The notes under the pieces: model-generated
The model's input: the letters and a program-made list of their open reading frames with translations, nothing else
Databases searched by the model: none
What the model was told of the DNA's origin: nothing
In this document: positions 1-10,315 of the stretch, piece by piece
Layout: each line of letters begins with the position of its first letter
How positions within the stretch are numbered: position 1 is the stretch's first letter
Assembly: GCA_963738425.1 (NCBI GenBank)
Contig: CAVTWT010000003.1
Span: 124,001 to 188,000 of the forward strand
Reading direction: 5' to 3'
DNA: 64,000 nucleotides
Source of the DNA: CADEEN01 sp963738425
GTDB taxonomy: Bacteria; Pseudomonadota; Gammaproteobacteria; Burkholderiales; Burkholderiaceae_C
Program-made: the position numbers and the translations under genes

Positions 1-474
1 ACTGCCCGAACGACCGCTACGTCAACGACGGCGAAATCTGTCAGGCGGTGGCAGCGAACCTGGCACGCATCGGCGTCAAGGTCAACCTGCAGGCGGAGAG
101 CAAGGTCACCTACTTTCCGAAGATCCTGCGCCGCGACACCAGCTTCTACCTGCTCGGCTGGACGCCCGGCACCTACGACGCTCACAACGCCCTGTCGAAC
201 CTGATGGCCACGCCGACCGACAAGGGCCAGGGCACGTTCAACCTCGGTTCGTACAGCAACGCCAAGCTCGATGAACTGACGCAGAAGATCCAGGGCGAGA
301 CGGACCAGGGCAAGCGCAACGCGATGATTGCCGAAGCGTTCAAGCTGCACGCCGACGACATCGGCCACATCCCCCTGCATCAGCAGGCGTTGGCCTGGGC
401 GATGAAGAAGAACGTATCGTCTCGTGCAGCTCGCCGATAACTTCATGCCGTTCAAATACATCAGCGTGAAATGA
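1..474 (+). CDS. Peptide ABC transporter substrate-binding protein, C-terminal part (frameshifted)
   Basis: This is the 3' end of a family 5 extracellular solute-binding protein (DppA/OppA type), read in frame from base 3. Such proteins bind peptides in the periplasm and deliver them to the membrane permeases. The fragment has the expected C-terminal lobe sequence, including FYLLGWTPGTYDAHN and GTFNLGSYSNAKLDEL. The frame breaks near base 418: the first frame ends in a nonsense tail at 440, while one base over it continues as LVQLADNFMPFKYISVK to a stop at 472-474, the normal family ending. One extra base, probably a T at about 418-420, explains this. The start lies outside the window. Permease and ATPase genes follow, supporting a Dpp/Opp role; the exact peptide specificity is unknown. 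Confidence 0.85.
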
Positions 475-586
475 CCCACCCCCGTAGCGCCTTCGGCGCC
501 CCGCCTCGAGGGGGCACCGCTGGCGGACCGGCAGAGCCGGATCCGCTGCGGTCGCTTGGACAAGCCTGCGCGAGTGGCGGCCCGAC
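475..586. repeat. REP-like GC-rich intergenic element
   Basis: The gap between the binding-protein gene and the permease gene is made of short GC-rich palindromes. Examples are GCGCC-TTC-GGCGC at about 493-505 and CCGGC-AGA-GCCGG at about 529-541. A CTCGAG-centred segment lies between them. Arrays like this are common between genes in Comamonadaceae-type genomes (general knowledge). It could act as a transcription attenuator or mRNA stabiliser, or mark an old rearrangement. Confidence 0.5.
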
Positions 587-1495
587 GTGACAGCTCTGGA
601 GCGTTTCTTCGACAGCGACGTCTGGCACAGCTTCCGCAGCTCGCCGATGGCGGTCGGCGCGGCGGTGGTGGCGGTGGTGTGCATCTTCAGCGCGCTGTTC
701 GCGCCGTGGGTGGCTCCGCACAACCCGTTCGATCTGGCCACGCTCGAGTTGTCCGACGCCCGGCTGCCGCCGATGTGGGAGGAAGGCGGCAGCGCGAAGT
801 ACCTGCTTGGCACCGACGACCAGGGGCGCGACATCCTCTCGGCCATCATGTACGGCGCGCGCATCTCGATGCTCGTCGGCTTGGCGTCGGTCGTGCTGTC
901 GGTGATCGTCGGCGTGGCCCTGGGGCTGCTGTCAGGCTTTGTCGGCGGCAATGTCGATGCCTTCATCATGCGTGTCTGCGACGTCATGCTGTCTTTCCCG
1001 TCGATCCTGATCGCGCTGCTGATCGACGGGGTTGGCCGCGCGATGTTTCCCAACGCCCACGACACGCTGGCTTTTGCCGTGCTGGTGTTGGCAATCGCGC
1101 TGCCCGGCTGGGTGCAGTACGCGCGCACCGTGCGCGGCTCGACGCTGGTCGAGCGCAACAAGGAATACGTGCAGGCCGCGCGCGTCACCGGTGTCGCGCC
1201 GTTGCGCATCATGCGCAAGCATGTGCTGCCCAATGTCATGGGGCCGGTGCTCGTGCTGGCGACGATCCAGGTCGCCACCGCCATCCTGACCGAGGCCACG
1301 CTGTCGTTTCTCGGCGTTGGCGTGCCGCCGACGCAACCCTCGCTCGGCACCCTGATCCGCATCGGCAACGACTTCCTGTTTTCCGGCGAGTGGTGGATCA
1401 CGATCTTTCCGGGGCTGATGCTGGTGTTGATCGCGCTGTCGGTGAACCTGCTCGGCGATTGGCTGCGCGATGCGCTGAACCCCCGCCTCCAATGA
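587..1495 (+). CDS. dppC: Peptide ABC transporter permease (DppC/OppC family)
   Basis: This 302-residue inner-membrane subunit forms part of the channel of a dipeptide/oligopeptide importer. The DppC-type N-terminal periplasmic region has the family motif YLLGTDDQGRD at 72-82. Hydrophobic segments lie at about 22-41, 93-117, 132-147, 160-176, 219-235 and 270-290. The cytoplasmic EAA loop that contacts the ATPases is at about 193-215 (EYVQAARVTGVAPLRIMRKH). The start is GTG and no strong ribosome-binding site is visible. The stop overlaps the ATG of the next gene (ATGA), so translation is probably coupled. A DppB-type partner is normally encoded just upstream but is absent here. Confidence 0.88.
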   Translation: MTALERFFDSDVWHSFRSSPMAVGAAVVAVVCIFSALFAPWVAPHNPFDLATLELSDARLPPMWEEGGSAKYLLGTDDQGRDILSAIMYGARISMLVGLASVVLSVIVGVALGLLSGFVGGNVDAFIMRVCDVMLSFPSILIALLIDGVGRAMFPNAHDTLAFAVLVLAIALPGWVQYARTVRGSTLVERNKEYVQAARVTGVAPLRIMRKHVLPNVMGPVLVLATIQVATAILTEATLSFLGVGVPPTQPSLGTLIRIGNDFLFSGEWWITIFPGLMLVLIALSVNLLGDWLRDALNPRLQ

Positions 1496-2458
1496 CTGCA
1501 TTGCTCGAAGTCAAGAACTTGCGCGTCGAGTTCCCGACGCGCCGCGCCAAGCTGCTCGCACTCGACGACATCTCGTTCTCGATCGAGCCGGGCGAGATTC
1601 TTGGTGTCGTCGGTGAGTCCGGCGCCGGCAAATCGCTCACCGGCGCGGCGATCATCGGCCTGCTCGAACCGCCGGGCCGCATCGCCGGTGGCGAGATCCG
1701 CTTGGCCGGTGAGCGCATCGACAACCTGCCGTACGACGCGATGCGCAAGATCCGCGGCCGCCAGATCGGCGCGATCTTCCAGGATCCGCTGACCTCGCTG
1801 AACCCGCTGTACACGATCGGCCGGCAGTTGATCGAAACCATCCGCACCCACCTCCCGGTGAGCGAAGACGAAGCGCGCGCGCGCGCCATCAAGCTGCTGC
1901 AGGAAACCGGTATTCAGGCGGCCGAAGCAGCGCATCGAGCAATACCCGCACCAGTTCTCCGGCGGCATGCGCCAGCGCGTCGTCATCGCGTTGGCACTCG
2001 CCGCCGAGCCCAAGCTGATCGTCGCCGACGAGCCGACGACGGCGCTCGATGTGTCGATCCAGGCGCAGATCATTTCGCTGTTGAAGCGGCTGTGCAAGGA
2101 CCACGGTGCGGCGGTCATGCTGGTGACGCACGACATGGGCGTGATCGCCGAGACCTGTGATCGCGTGGCGGTGATGTACGCCGGACGCATTGCAGAGATC
2201 GGCCCGGTGGGCGATGTCATCAACCGGCCGACGCATCCGTACACGGTCGGCCTGATGGGATCGATCCCGGCGATGGACGAAGACCGCGAGCGGCTGATGC
2301 AGATCGACGGGTCGATGCCGCGGTTGAACTCGATTCCCAAAGGCTGCGCTTTCAATCCGCGTTGCCCGAAGGTGTTCGATCGCTGCAAGAGCGAGCGCCC
2401 GGAGTTGATGGACGCGGGGGCAACACGTGCGGCCTGCTGGCTGGCCCAATCACCATGA
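1492..2458 (+). CDS. dppD: Peptide ABC transporter ATP-binding protein DppD-type (frameshifted)
   Basis: This is one of two ATPases powering the peptide importer. Walker A is GESGAGKS at residues 41-48 and the Q-loop is FQDPLTSLNP. After the frame change come the signature FSGGMRQR, Walker B LIVADEPT and the oligopeptide-ABC C-terminal cysteine motif GCAFNPRCP. The frame breaks at about 1927: the sequence reads GAAGCAGCGC where GAACAGCGC (E-Q-R) is expected, so one extra G shifts the frame. Both halves align with one normal family member of about 320 residues. The start ATG overlaps the dppC stop, and the stop overlaps the next ATG. I consider this a sequencing or assembly indel rather than a real pseudogene. 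Confidence 0.85.
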
Positions 2459-3440
2459 CGGCGATCGTTGAGGTCACCGACCTGGCCAAGGTCTTCGACG
2501 TTTCCGCGCCGTGGTTGAACCGCGTCATCGACCGCAGGCCGCGGCAGTTCGTGCATGCGGTCGATGGTGTCAGCTTCGCCATCCAGAAGGGCAAGACGCT
2601 GGCTTTGGTGGGCGAGTCGGGCTGCGGCAAGAGTACCGTCGCCCGCCTGCTTGTCGGCTTGTACAAACCGACGCGTGGCAACGTGCAGTTCAGCGGCGTC
2701 GACACGAAGACGCTTGATGCCGAGCAGACGCGCACCTTGCGCCGCCGCATGCAGATGATCTTTCAGGATCCGTATGCGAGCCTGAATCCGCGCTGGAAGG
2801 TGCTCGACATCGTCGCTGAGCCGATCCGCGAGCATGGCCTGGTCACCGACGACGGCGAGCAGCGCGCCAAAGTCGCCGAGTTGCTGGGCTCGGTTGGCCT
2901 CGCCGCGGCCGACGCCGAAAAATTCCCGCACCAGTTCTCCGGCGGTCAGCGCCAGCGCATCTCGATCGCGCGCGCGCTGGCGACGCAACCCGAGTTCCTG
3001 GTCTGCGACGAGCCGACGTCGGCGCTCGACGTCAGCGTGCAGGCCCAGGTGCTCAACATCATGAAAGACCTGCAGCGCCAGCGCGGGCTGACCTACCTCT
3101 TCATCTCGCACAACCTGGCCGTCGTGCGGCATGTGTCAGACCAAGTGGGTGTGATGTACCTCGGCCGCCTGGTTGAGCTCGCCGACAAGGCCGACCTCTT
3201 CAAGCACCCGCGTCATCCGTACACGCGCATGCTGCTCGATGCGATCCCCGACATCCACATGACCGGCCGCGCGCGCACGCCGGTGCAGGGCGAGGTGCCG
3301 AACCCGTTGAACCCGCCGACCGGCTGCGCTTTCCATCCGCGCTGTCCGCATGCCAATGCGCGCTGCAAGTCGGAGCGGCCAACCTTGAATGCCTTTGAAG
3401 GCATTCGCATCGCGTGCCACGCGGTGGAAGAAAAGCGGAT

Positions 3441-3444
<4 letters not shown>
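2455..3444 (+). CDS. dppF: Peptide ABC transporter ATP-binding protein DppF-type
   Basis: This 329-residue second ATPase would pair with the DppD-type subunit on the cytoplasmic face of the importer. Walker A is GESGCGKST at about 53-61, followed by Q-loop FQDPYASLNP, signature FSGGQRQRISIARAL, Walker B LVCDEPTSALD and the C-terminal motif GCAFHPRCP. I start it at the ATG that overlaps the upstream stop (ATGA). An upstream in-frame extension exists but only reads through the end of dppD. The TAG stop overlaps the lysA TAG on the other strand, because both use the palindromic CTAG at 3441-3444. Confidence 0.9.
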
Positions 3445-4720
<1,276 letters not shown>

Positions 4721-4724
<4 letters not shown>

Positions 4725-4858
4725 CGCGCGGCTGCCGATGCGGCGCTGGCGGGTGGCGGCAGCTTCAAGGGGCCTTTTTGCCCACACGCTGACAGGTGCG
4801 ATGCGGCCGTCGCCGCGAGGGCCACCGCTACACTGATTCGAAGCCACCTTGCGCTCAT
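4721..4858 (-). CDS. lptM: LPS translocon maturation chaperone LptM (YifL-like lipoprotein)
   Basis: This 45-residue lipoprotein has a signal peptide and the lipobox LSAC with acylated C25, followed by GQKGPLKLPPP, the hallmark of the LptM/YifL family. In E. coli LptM assists disulfide maturation of the LptD/LptE outer-membrane LPS translocon. The gene is directly upstream of lysA with a four-base ATGA overlap, a conserved arrangement. The start MSARWLRI gives a compact signal peptide; longer in-frame starts would overlap the divergent cyaY gene. Alanine- and proline-rich residues fill the short tail. Confidence 0.85.
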
Positions 4859-4887
4859 GCTGACGATTCTAGAGGGCCCCTTTCGCC

Positions 4888-5217
4888 ATGACCGATGCCG
4901 AGTACCACCGCCTCGCCTCTGCCGTGCTCTCGCGCGTCGAAGCCACGCTGGACGGCTGGCTGCAGAGTGATGTTGTCGACATCGACTCACAGCGCACTGG
5001 TGGGCTGCTCGAATTGACCTTGCCTTCGGGCAGCAAGATCGTCATCAACACGCAGCCGCCGCTGCAGGAGTTGTGGCTGGCCGCGCGCGCCGGCGGCTAC
5101 CACTTCAAGCATGTTGACGGCCAGTGGCGTGATACCAAAGACGGCATTGAGTTTTTCGAGCGGCTGTCGCGCGAAGCGAGCACGCAGGCCGGCAAGGCCT
5201 TGACGTTCAGTTCTTGA
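4888..5217 (+). CDS. cyaY: Iron donor protein CyaY (bacterial frataxin)
   Basis: This 109-residue cytoplasmic frataxin homologue binds iron and modulates Fe-S cluster assembly through IscS. The family features are the acidic N-terminal helix (MTDAEYHRLASAVLSRVEATLD), the beta-sheet region with LPSGSKIVINTQPPLQELWLA, and the Y-H-F-K...W-R-D-T-K segment. Length is normal for CyaY. It is divergent from lptM-lysA and convergent with mrcA, whose stop overlaps its last 11 bases. Confidence 0.92.
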   Translation: MTDAEYHRLASAVLSRVEATLDGWLQSDVVDIDSQRTGGLLELTLPSGSKIVINTQPPLQELWLAARAGGYHFKHVDGQWRDTKDGIEFFERLSREASTQAGKALTFSS

Positions 5218-7546
5218 ACAGGTCGAGGATGCTCTTCTTCTCGTCTTCGGTCGGCGCGGTCGGCGCCGGCGCCTGATCGAGGCCCAGGCTGGTCACGCCT
5301 GCGCCGTGGGCGTACTCCTCATACACCCATTCACCACCCGCATTGATCAGCCCTTCCGGTGCTTTGGCGGCGCTTTTTTGCGGTGGCAAGGCCTTCAGCG
5401 CGAACTGCATGTACTCGATCCATACCGGCAACGCGAGGCCGCCGCCAGTTTCCTTGTCGCCAAGTTTGCGCGGCGTGTCGTAGCCGATCCAGACGACTGC
5501 CACCAAGCTCGGATGCCAGCCGGCGAACCAGGCGTCCAACGAATCGTTGGTGGTGCCGGTCTTGCCGTAGATGTCGTTGCGCTTCAACGTGCCCTGTGCC
5601 CTGGCCGCCGTGCCCGAGCGCGTTACCTCCTGCAGCAGGTCGGTCATCACATAGGCGTTGCGCGCGTCGATAACGCGCACCGACTCGTCGGGCTTTTGCG
5701 TCGGCGAATCCTGCAGCACGCGGCCTCGGTGGTCGGTGATGCGTTCGATCAGCCGTGGCGCGACCAGGTAACCGCCGTTGGCGAAGACGCCGTAGCCGCT
5801 GGCCATCTGCAGTGGCGTCACCGCACCGGCACCGAGCGCCATCGTCAGGAACGGCGGATGTTTTTCAGCCTCAAAGCCGAATCGCGACACCCACTGCTGG
5901 GCGAACGGCGGCCCGATCGCCTCGAGAACGCGGATCGAGATCATGTTCTTCGACTTGGCCAAGCCGCGCTTCAAAGGCATCGGTCCGTCGAAGGTGCCGT
6001 CGTAGTTCTTCGGCTCCCAGGGCTGGCTGCCGGTGGTCGTGGCGTCGAAGAACAGCGGCGCGTCGTTGATCACCGTCGCGGACGTGAACCCTTTTTCGAG
6101 CGCAGCCGAATAGATGAAGGGCTTGAAGCTCGACCCCGGCTGCCGCCACGCCTGTGTGACATGGTTGAACTTGCTCTTGCGGTAGTCGAAGCCGCCGACG
6201 AGCGTGCGGATCCAGCCTGTCGTCGGGTCGAGCGCGACGAACGCGCCTTCGACTTCCGGCACCTGCGTCAAAGACCACTGTCCCTTGGCGTTTTGCAGCA
6301 CGCGCACGATCGCCCCGCGGCGGATTTTCTTGGCCGCCGGGGCCTTGTCGGCCAGACCGGAAGCCACAGGGCGCAGGCCGTCGCCGGTGACGGTGACGGC
6401 CTCGCCATCCTGCATCACGGCCACCACTTTTTTGGCTGACGCTTCGGTGACGACGGCAGCTCGCAAGTCGTCGTTGTCCGGGTGGTCGGCCAGCGCTTCG
6501 GCGATGCGGGTATCGACTTCGGCTGCGCTGGCGGGCAGATCGACAAACGCTTCCGGGCCGCGATAGACCTGACGCAGCTCGTAGTCCATGAGCCCGCGGC
6601 GCAGCGCACGGTAGGCGACCGCCTGATCGGCCGAACCGACGCTCAAGACCACGTTCAGCCCGCGCGTGTAGGACTCATCGCCATACTGCGCGAAGACGAG
6701 CTGGCGAGCGGTTTCGGCAACGAACTCGGCGTGCACCGCCACTTCGGATTGACTCTTGTAGCGCAGCTTCTCGGTGCGCGCCGCCGCGGCTTGCTCGGCC
6801 GTGATGAAGCGGTTGTCGAGCATGCGGTCGATGATGTACTGCTGCCGCGCCGTGGCCCGCTTCGGGTTGACGATCGGGTTGTAGATCGACGGGCCTTTCG
6901 GCAACCCGGCCAGCATCGCCGCTTCGGCCACTGTCACGTCCTTCAGCGGCTTGCCGAAATAAATCTCAGAAGCCGCCGCAAAACCGTAGGCCCGCTGCCC
7001 CAGGAAGATCTGGTTCATGTAGGCCTCGAGGATCTGGTCCTTGGTCAGCAGGCTCTCGATCTTCCAGGTCAGCAGCACCTCGTAGACCTTGCGTGTCAGC
7101 GTTTTCTCGGTCGACAGGTAGAAGTTGCGCGCGACCTGCATCGTGATCGTCGAGGCGCCCTGGCTGCGTGCTTCAGACAGTTGCGCCAGCGCGGCGCGCG
7201 CAATACCCACCAGATCGACACCGCCGTGGTCATAGAAGCGCGCGTCCTCGATCGCCAGCACGGCGTCGCGCATCACCTTGGGCACTTCCTTGATCGGCGT
7301 GAAGCTGCGCCGCTCCTCGCCGAACTCGCCGAGTAGCACACCGTCGGCCGAGAACACGCGCAGCGGCAGCTTGGGCCGGTAGTCGGTGAGGCTGGTGATC
7401 GGCGGCAGGTTCGGGTAGGCCACTGACAGCGCCACAGCCACCAGCGCCGCCACGACCAGCACCAGTGTGACGGCAATGCCCAGCAGCCAAGCCAGCGGAC
7501 GCAGAACCCATGGGGTCCAGGATGGAAGGCGGTCGGACAGGCTCAC
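5207..7546 (-). CDS. mrcA: Penicillin-binding protein 1A, bifunctional transglycosylase/transpeptidase
   Basis: PBP1a polymerises lipid II and cross-links peptidoglycan in the periplasm. A short cytoplasmic tail precedes one transmembrane helix (WLLGIAVTLVLVVAALVAVAL). The GT51 domain follows with the catalytic-Glu motif AIEDARFYDHGGVD and the motif QGASTITMQVARNFYL. An OB-like insertion comes next, then the transpeptidase domain with SxxK (GSSFKPF), SxN (KSKNM) and KTG (YGKTGTT). I chose the GTG start that places about 13 residues before the helix, as in relatives. An upstream in-frame TTG at 7630 would add 28 basic, low-complexity residues. It is divergent from pilM, the usual neighbourhood in proteobacteria. 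Confidence 0.92.
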   Translation of the reverse strand: MSLSDRLPSWTPWVLRPLAWLLGIAVTLVLVVAALVAVALSVAYPNLPPITSLTDYRPKLPLRVFSADGVLLGEFGEERRSFTPIKEVPKVMRDAVLAIEDARFYDHGGVDLVGIARAALAQLSEARSQGASTITMQVARNFYLSTEKTLTRKVYEVLLTWKIESLLTKDQILEAYMNQIFLGQRAYGFAAASEIYFGKPLKDVTVAEAAMLAGLPKGPSIYNPIVNPKRATARQQYIIDRMLDNRFITAEQAAAARTEKLRYKSQSEVAVHAEFVAETARQLVFAQYGDESYTRGLNVVLSVGSADQAVAYRALRRGLMDYELRQVYRGPEAFVDLPASAAEVDTRIAEALADHPDNDDLRAAVVTEASAKKVVAVMQDGEAVTVTGDGLRPVASGLADKAPAAKKIRRGAIVRVLQNAKGQWSLTQVPEVEGAFVALDPTTGWIRTLVGGFDYRKSKFNHVTQAWRQPGSSFKPFIYSAALEKGFTSATVINDAPLFFDATTTGSQPWEPKNYDGTFDGPMPLKRGLAKSKNMISIRVLEAIGPPFAQQWVSRFGFEAEKHPPFLTMALGAGAVTPLQMASGYGVFANGGYLVAPRLIERITDHRGRVLQDSPTQKPDESVRVIDARNAYVMTDLLQEVTRSGTAARAQGTLKRNDIYGKTGTTNDSLDAWFAGWHPSLVAVVWIGYDTPRKLGDKETGGGLALPVWIEYMQFALKALPPQKSAAKAPEGLINAGGEWVYEEYAHGAGVTSLGLDQAPAPTAPTEDEKKSILDLFKN

Positions 7547-7913
7547 TTGGTTGGGGGGTGTGCAGCGAAGGGACAGTCCGGCAGTGTGCCGTGCATTGGC
7601 ACCAAGACGTTCGTCGGGGCGTCGGCGCAACGCGACGCAGTGGGATTATAGAAACGCTGGTGCGGGCAACACTGCCGAGCGTGAACTGCTGCTCGACATG
7701 GTGTGCGCGCACCTCCAACAGCGCATGGCAAATGGATTATGGTCACATGCAATCCGGAGTCGCCGCACGTCAGAGTTACACAACGTGGCGCCTCCTGAAA
7801 GCGTGCCTTTTCCGTGGGCACACAAGGGCTTTACTGCTAGCATTCAAGTAACTTCTTAACAAACCAGTGTGCCGCTGAAACACATTCGGCGAGGCACTTT
7901 GGGGGGTACCGTT
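7547..7913. promoter_or_regulatory. Divergent intergenic region between mrcA and pilM
   Basis: This 367-base stretch contains no convincing gene and must carry the promoters for mrcA leftward and the pil operon rightward. Its right half (about 7700-7870) is less GC-rich than the surroundings, as expected for a promoter zone. I cannot place a confident -35/-10 pair. A G-run (GGGGGG at about 7900-7905) sits where a ribosome-binding site for the pilM GTG start would be. Confidence 0.4.
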
Positions 7914-8993
7914 GTGAGCTTCCTTGACGCGTTGTTCGGTCGCACGCACACGTCGATGATCGGACTGGACATCAGCACTTCGAGCGTGAAGCTGGTGGAG
8001 CTGGGGCAAAGCGCCGCCGGCGAGTTCGTTGTCGAGCGTTTTGCATCGGAACCCTTCGAGAAGGGCTGGATCACCGACGGCCAGATCGAAAAATTCGATG
8101 AGGTCGCCGAAGCCGTCAAACGCGTCGTCAGCAAGAGCGGGACGCGGACCAAGAATGTGGCCATGGCGATGCCGCAATCGTCGGTGATCACCAAGAAAAT
8201 CATGCTGCCGGCTGGTCTGCGCGAGGAAGAACTCGAGTTGCAGGTCGAGAGCGAAGCCAACCAGTACATCCCGTTCTCGCTCGACGAGGTCAGCCTCGAC
8301 TTCTGCGTCATCGGGCCGAGCTCGACGTCCATTGGCGACGTCGAAGTGTTGATCGCCGCGTCGCGCAAGGACCGCGTGCAAGACCGCCAGGGCCTGGCTG
8401 AAGCCGCGGGCTTGAAGCCGATGGTGCTCGACATAGAGAGCCATGCATCCCGCCTCGCGATGAGCCGCATCGTGCGCACGCTGCCCAGCGAGGGCAAGGA
8501 CGCGCTGGTGGCGTTGTTCGAGATTGGCGCTGACACCACGAGCCTGAAGGTGCTGCGCGACGAAGAGCTGCTGTACGACCGCGATCAGGCCTTCGGCGGT
8601 TCCCAGCTCACTCAGTTGATTTCGCGCCAGTACGGCTTTTCGTTCGAAGAAGCCGAGCAGAAGAAGCTTGGCGGCGAGCTGCCCGAAGATTACGAAAGCG
8701 CCATCCTCGCGCCCTTCGTCGACAGCCTGTCGCAGGAGATCGGCCGCGCGCTGCAGTACTTCTTCACCAGCACGCCGCACCACAAGGTGCACTACGTGAT
8801 GCTGGCTGGCGGCACGGCCACGTTGCCGGGCTTGAAGGAGCGGGTGACCGATCTGACCGGCTTTGCCTCGATGGTCGTCAATCCTTTCGAACACATGAAG
8901 CTCGGCGGTTCGGTGCGTGAGAACAAGGTGCGCCGCGAAGCGCCCTCGTACCTCACCGCCTGCGGGCTGGCGATGCGGAGGTTCATGCAGTGA
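7914..8993 (+). CDS. pilM: Type IV pilus inner-membrane platform protein PilM
   Basis: PilM is an actin-like cytoplasmic ATP-binding protein that binds the N-terminus of PilN and links the pilus alignment complex to the assembly motors. The 359-residue product has the ASKHA fold motifs: phosphate 1 region MIGLDISTSSVKLVEL, phosphate 2 FEIGADTTSLKVL, and adenosine motif YVMLAGGTATLPGLKE. I chose GTG at 7914 (VSFLDALFGR), preceded by a purine run at a good distance. An upstream in-frame ATG at 7869 would add 15 unconserved residues. It is the first gene of pilMNOPQ, and its stop overlaps the pilN start. Confidence 0.92.
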   Translation: MSFLDALFGRTHTSMIGLDISTSSVKLVELGQSAAGEFVVERFASEPFEKGWITDGQIEKFDEVAEAVKRVVSKSGTRTKNVAMAMPQSSVITKKIMLPAGLREEELELQVESEANQYIPFSLDEVSLDFCVIGPSSTSIGDVEVLIAASRKDRVQDRQGLAEAAGLKPMVLDIESHASRLAMSRIVRTLPSEGKDALVALFEIGADTTSLKVLRDEELLYDRDQAFGGSQLTQLISRQYGFSFEEAEQKKLGGELPEDYESAILAPFVDSLSQEIGRALQYFFTSTPHHKVHYVMLAGGTATLPGLKERVTDLTGFASMVVNPFEHMKLGGSVRENKVRREAPSYLTACGLAMRRFMQ

Positions 8994-9613
8994 TCCTCAT
9001 CAACCTGCTCCCGCACCGGGAGGAAAAACGGGCTGCGCGCAAGCGCGCCTACTTTGCCGGCTTGGCGGCCGCATTCTGTGCTGGCTTGATTGCCGTTGGC
9101 CTGTGGTTCGGCGTGCTGAGCCAGATGAAGTCGGCGCAGGAAGAACGCAACGCCTACTTGGGCTCTGAGATCAAGAAGCTCGAAGCAGAGATCAAGGACA
9201 TCGCCAACCTGCGCGCCGAAATCGACGCCCTGAAGGCGCGCCAGAAGGCAGTGGAAGATCTGCAGGCTGACCGCAACGTGCCGGTGCACCTGCTCAACGA
9301 ACTCGTCAAGCAAACGCCAGAAGGCGTGTACCTGACCAACATCAAACAAGCCGGCCAGACGGTCACCGTGACCGGCGTGGCGCAGACCAACGAGCGCGTC
9401 TCGGAGTTTCTGCGCAATTCGCTCTACAACTCGACGTGGCTCGAACGCCCGGAACTGATCGAGATCAAGGCGGCGCCGGCAACAGCGCAAGGGCGATCGT
9501 CCCGCCTGTTCGATTTTTCGATGCGCGTGTCGATCAAGCGTCCGCAGGCGCCTGGTGACGCTGCCAGCGCGCCGGCCGGCAAGACACCGGCAACCGTTGC
9601 CAAAGCTTCCTGA
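8990..9613 (+). CDS. pilN: Type IV pilus assembly protein PilN
   Basis: PilN is a bitopic inner-membrane protein of the alignment subcomplex. Its cytoplasmic tail starts with the PilM-binding motif, seen here as ILINLLPHREEKR at residues 2-14. A transmembrane helix at about 22-42 and a coiled coil (LGSEIKKLEAEIKDIANLRAEI) follow, then a periplasmic ferredoxin-like domain that heterodimerises with PilO. The 207-residue length fits the family, with a loosely conserved Ala/Pro-rich tail. The start overlaps the end of pilM, so translation is likely coupled. Confidence 0.92.
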   Translation: MILINLLPHREEKRAARKRAYFAGLAAAFCAGLIAVGLWFGVLSQMKSAQEERNAYLGSEIKKLEAEIKDIANLRAEIDALKARQKAVEDLQADRNVPVHLLNELVKQTPEGVYLTNIKQAGQTVTVTGVAQTNERVSEFLRNSLYNSTWLERPELIEIKAAPATAQGRSSRLFDFSMRVSIKRPQAPGDAASAPAGKTPATVAKAS

Positions 9614-9622
9614 GGTCGAACG

Positions 9623-10315
9623 ATGGCCACCCAGACCAAGTCCCCCGGTTTCGAACTGAGCACGATGTTCGAGAACGCTGCGGCGCAGTTCCGCGGTCTC
9701 GATACGCGCCAGCCCGGCCAGTGGCCGCTGTTGCCCAAACTGGCCACGTGGCTGGCGCTGATTGCTCTGGTGCTGCTGCTCGGCTGGTTCTTGCTGCTTC
9801 AGGGCAAGTCGGATGAACTCGACGCAGAACGCGCCAAGGAGCCGGCGCTGAAGGCCGACTACCGCAGCAAGCTTGCGCAAGCCGTGAACCTGCCGGAGTT
9901 GAAGAAGCAAAAGCTGCAGGTCGAGGAGTACGTGACCCAGCTCGAGAAGCAGCTACCAGGCAAGGCTGAAATGGACGCGTTGCTGTCGGACATCAACCAG
10001 GCCGGTATTGGCCGAGGCTTGCAGTTCGAGTTGTTCCGCCCTGGCTCGGTGGCTGTCAAGGACTACTACGCCGAGCTGCCGATTGCCGTCAAAGTGTCCG
10101 GCCGGTACCACGACATCGGCGCCTTTGCCGCTGACGTGGCCAACCTGTCGCGCATCGTCACATTGCATGACATGACGATCGCCACGCCAGGAAAGGACGG
10201 CACAGGCCTGCTGTCGATGGACGCGACGGCGCGTACCTACCGCTATCTCGACCAGACCGAAGTCGCTGCACAGTCCGCGCAGAAGAAAGCCGCCGCGGGG
10301 GCGAAGAAGCCATGA
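9623..10315 (+). CDS. pilO: Type IV pilus assembly protein PilO
   Basis: PilO is the partner of PilN in the inner-membrane alignment subcomplex that connects the motor to the secretin. The 230-residue product has a cytoplasmic N-terminus, one transmembrane helix at about 46-61 (LALIALVLLLGWFLLL), and a coiled coil (LKKQKLQVEEYVTQLEKQLPGKAEMDALL). A periplasmic domain follows, with the conserved FELFRPG and LPIAVKVSGRYHDIGAF stretches. It lies 9 bases after pilN and overlaps pilP by 4 bases. Confidence 0.92.
   Translation: MATQTKSPGFELSTMFENAAAQFRGLDTRQPGQWPLLPKLATWLALIALVLLLGWFLLLQGKSDELDAERAKEPALKADYRSKLAQAVNLPELKKQKLQVEEYVTQLEKQLPGKAEMDALLSDINQAGIGRGLQFELFRPGSVAVKDYYAELPIAVKVSGRYHDIGAFAADVANLSRIVTLHDMTIATPGKDGTGLLSMDATARTYRYLDQTEVAAQSAQKKAAAGAKKP

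Noticed and set aside
340..3132. A 930-codon open frame on the minus strand opposite the peptide transporter genes
   Set aside because: It is Arg/Ala/His-rich without any family motif and lies opposite clear ABC transporter genes. Long antisense frames are expected at this GC content.
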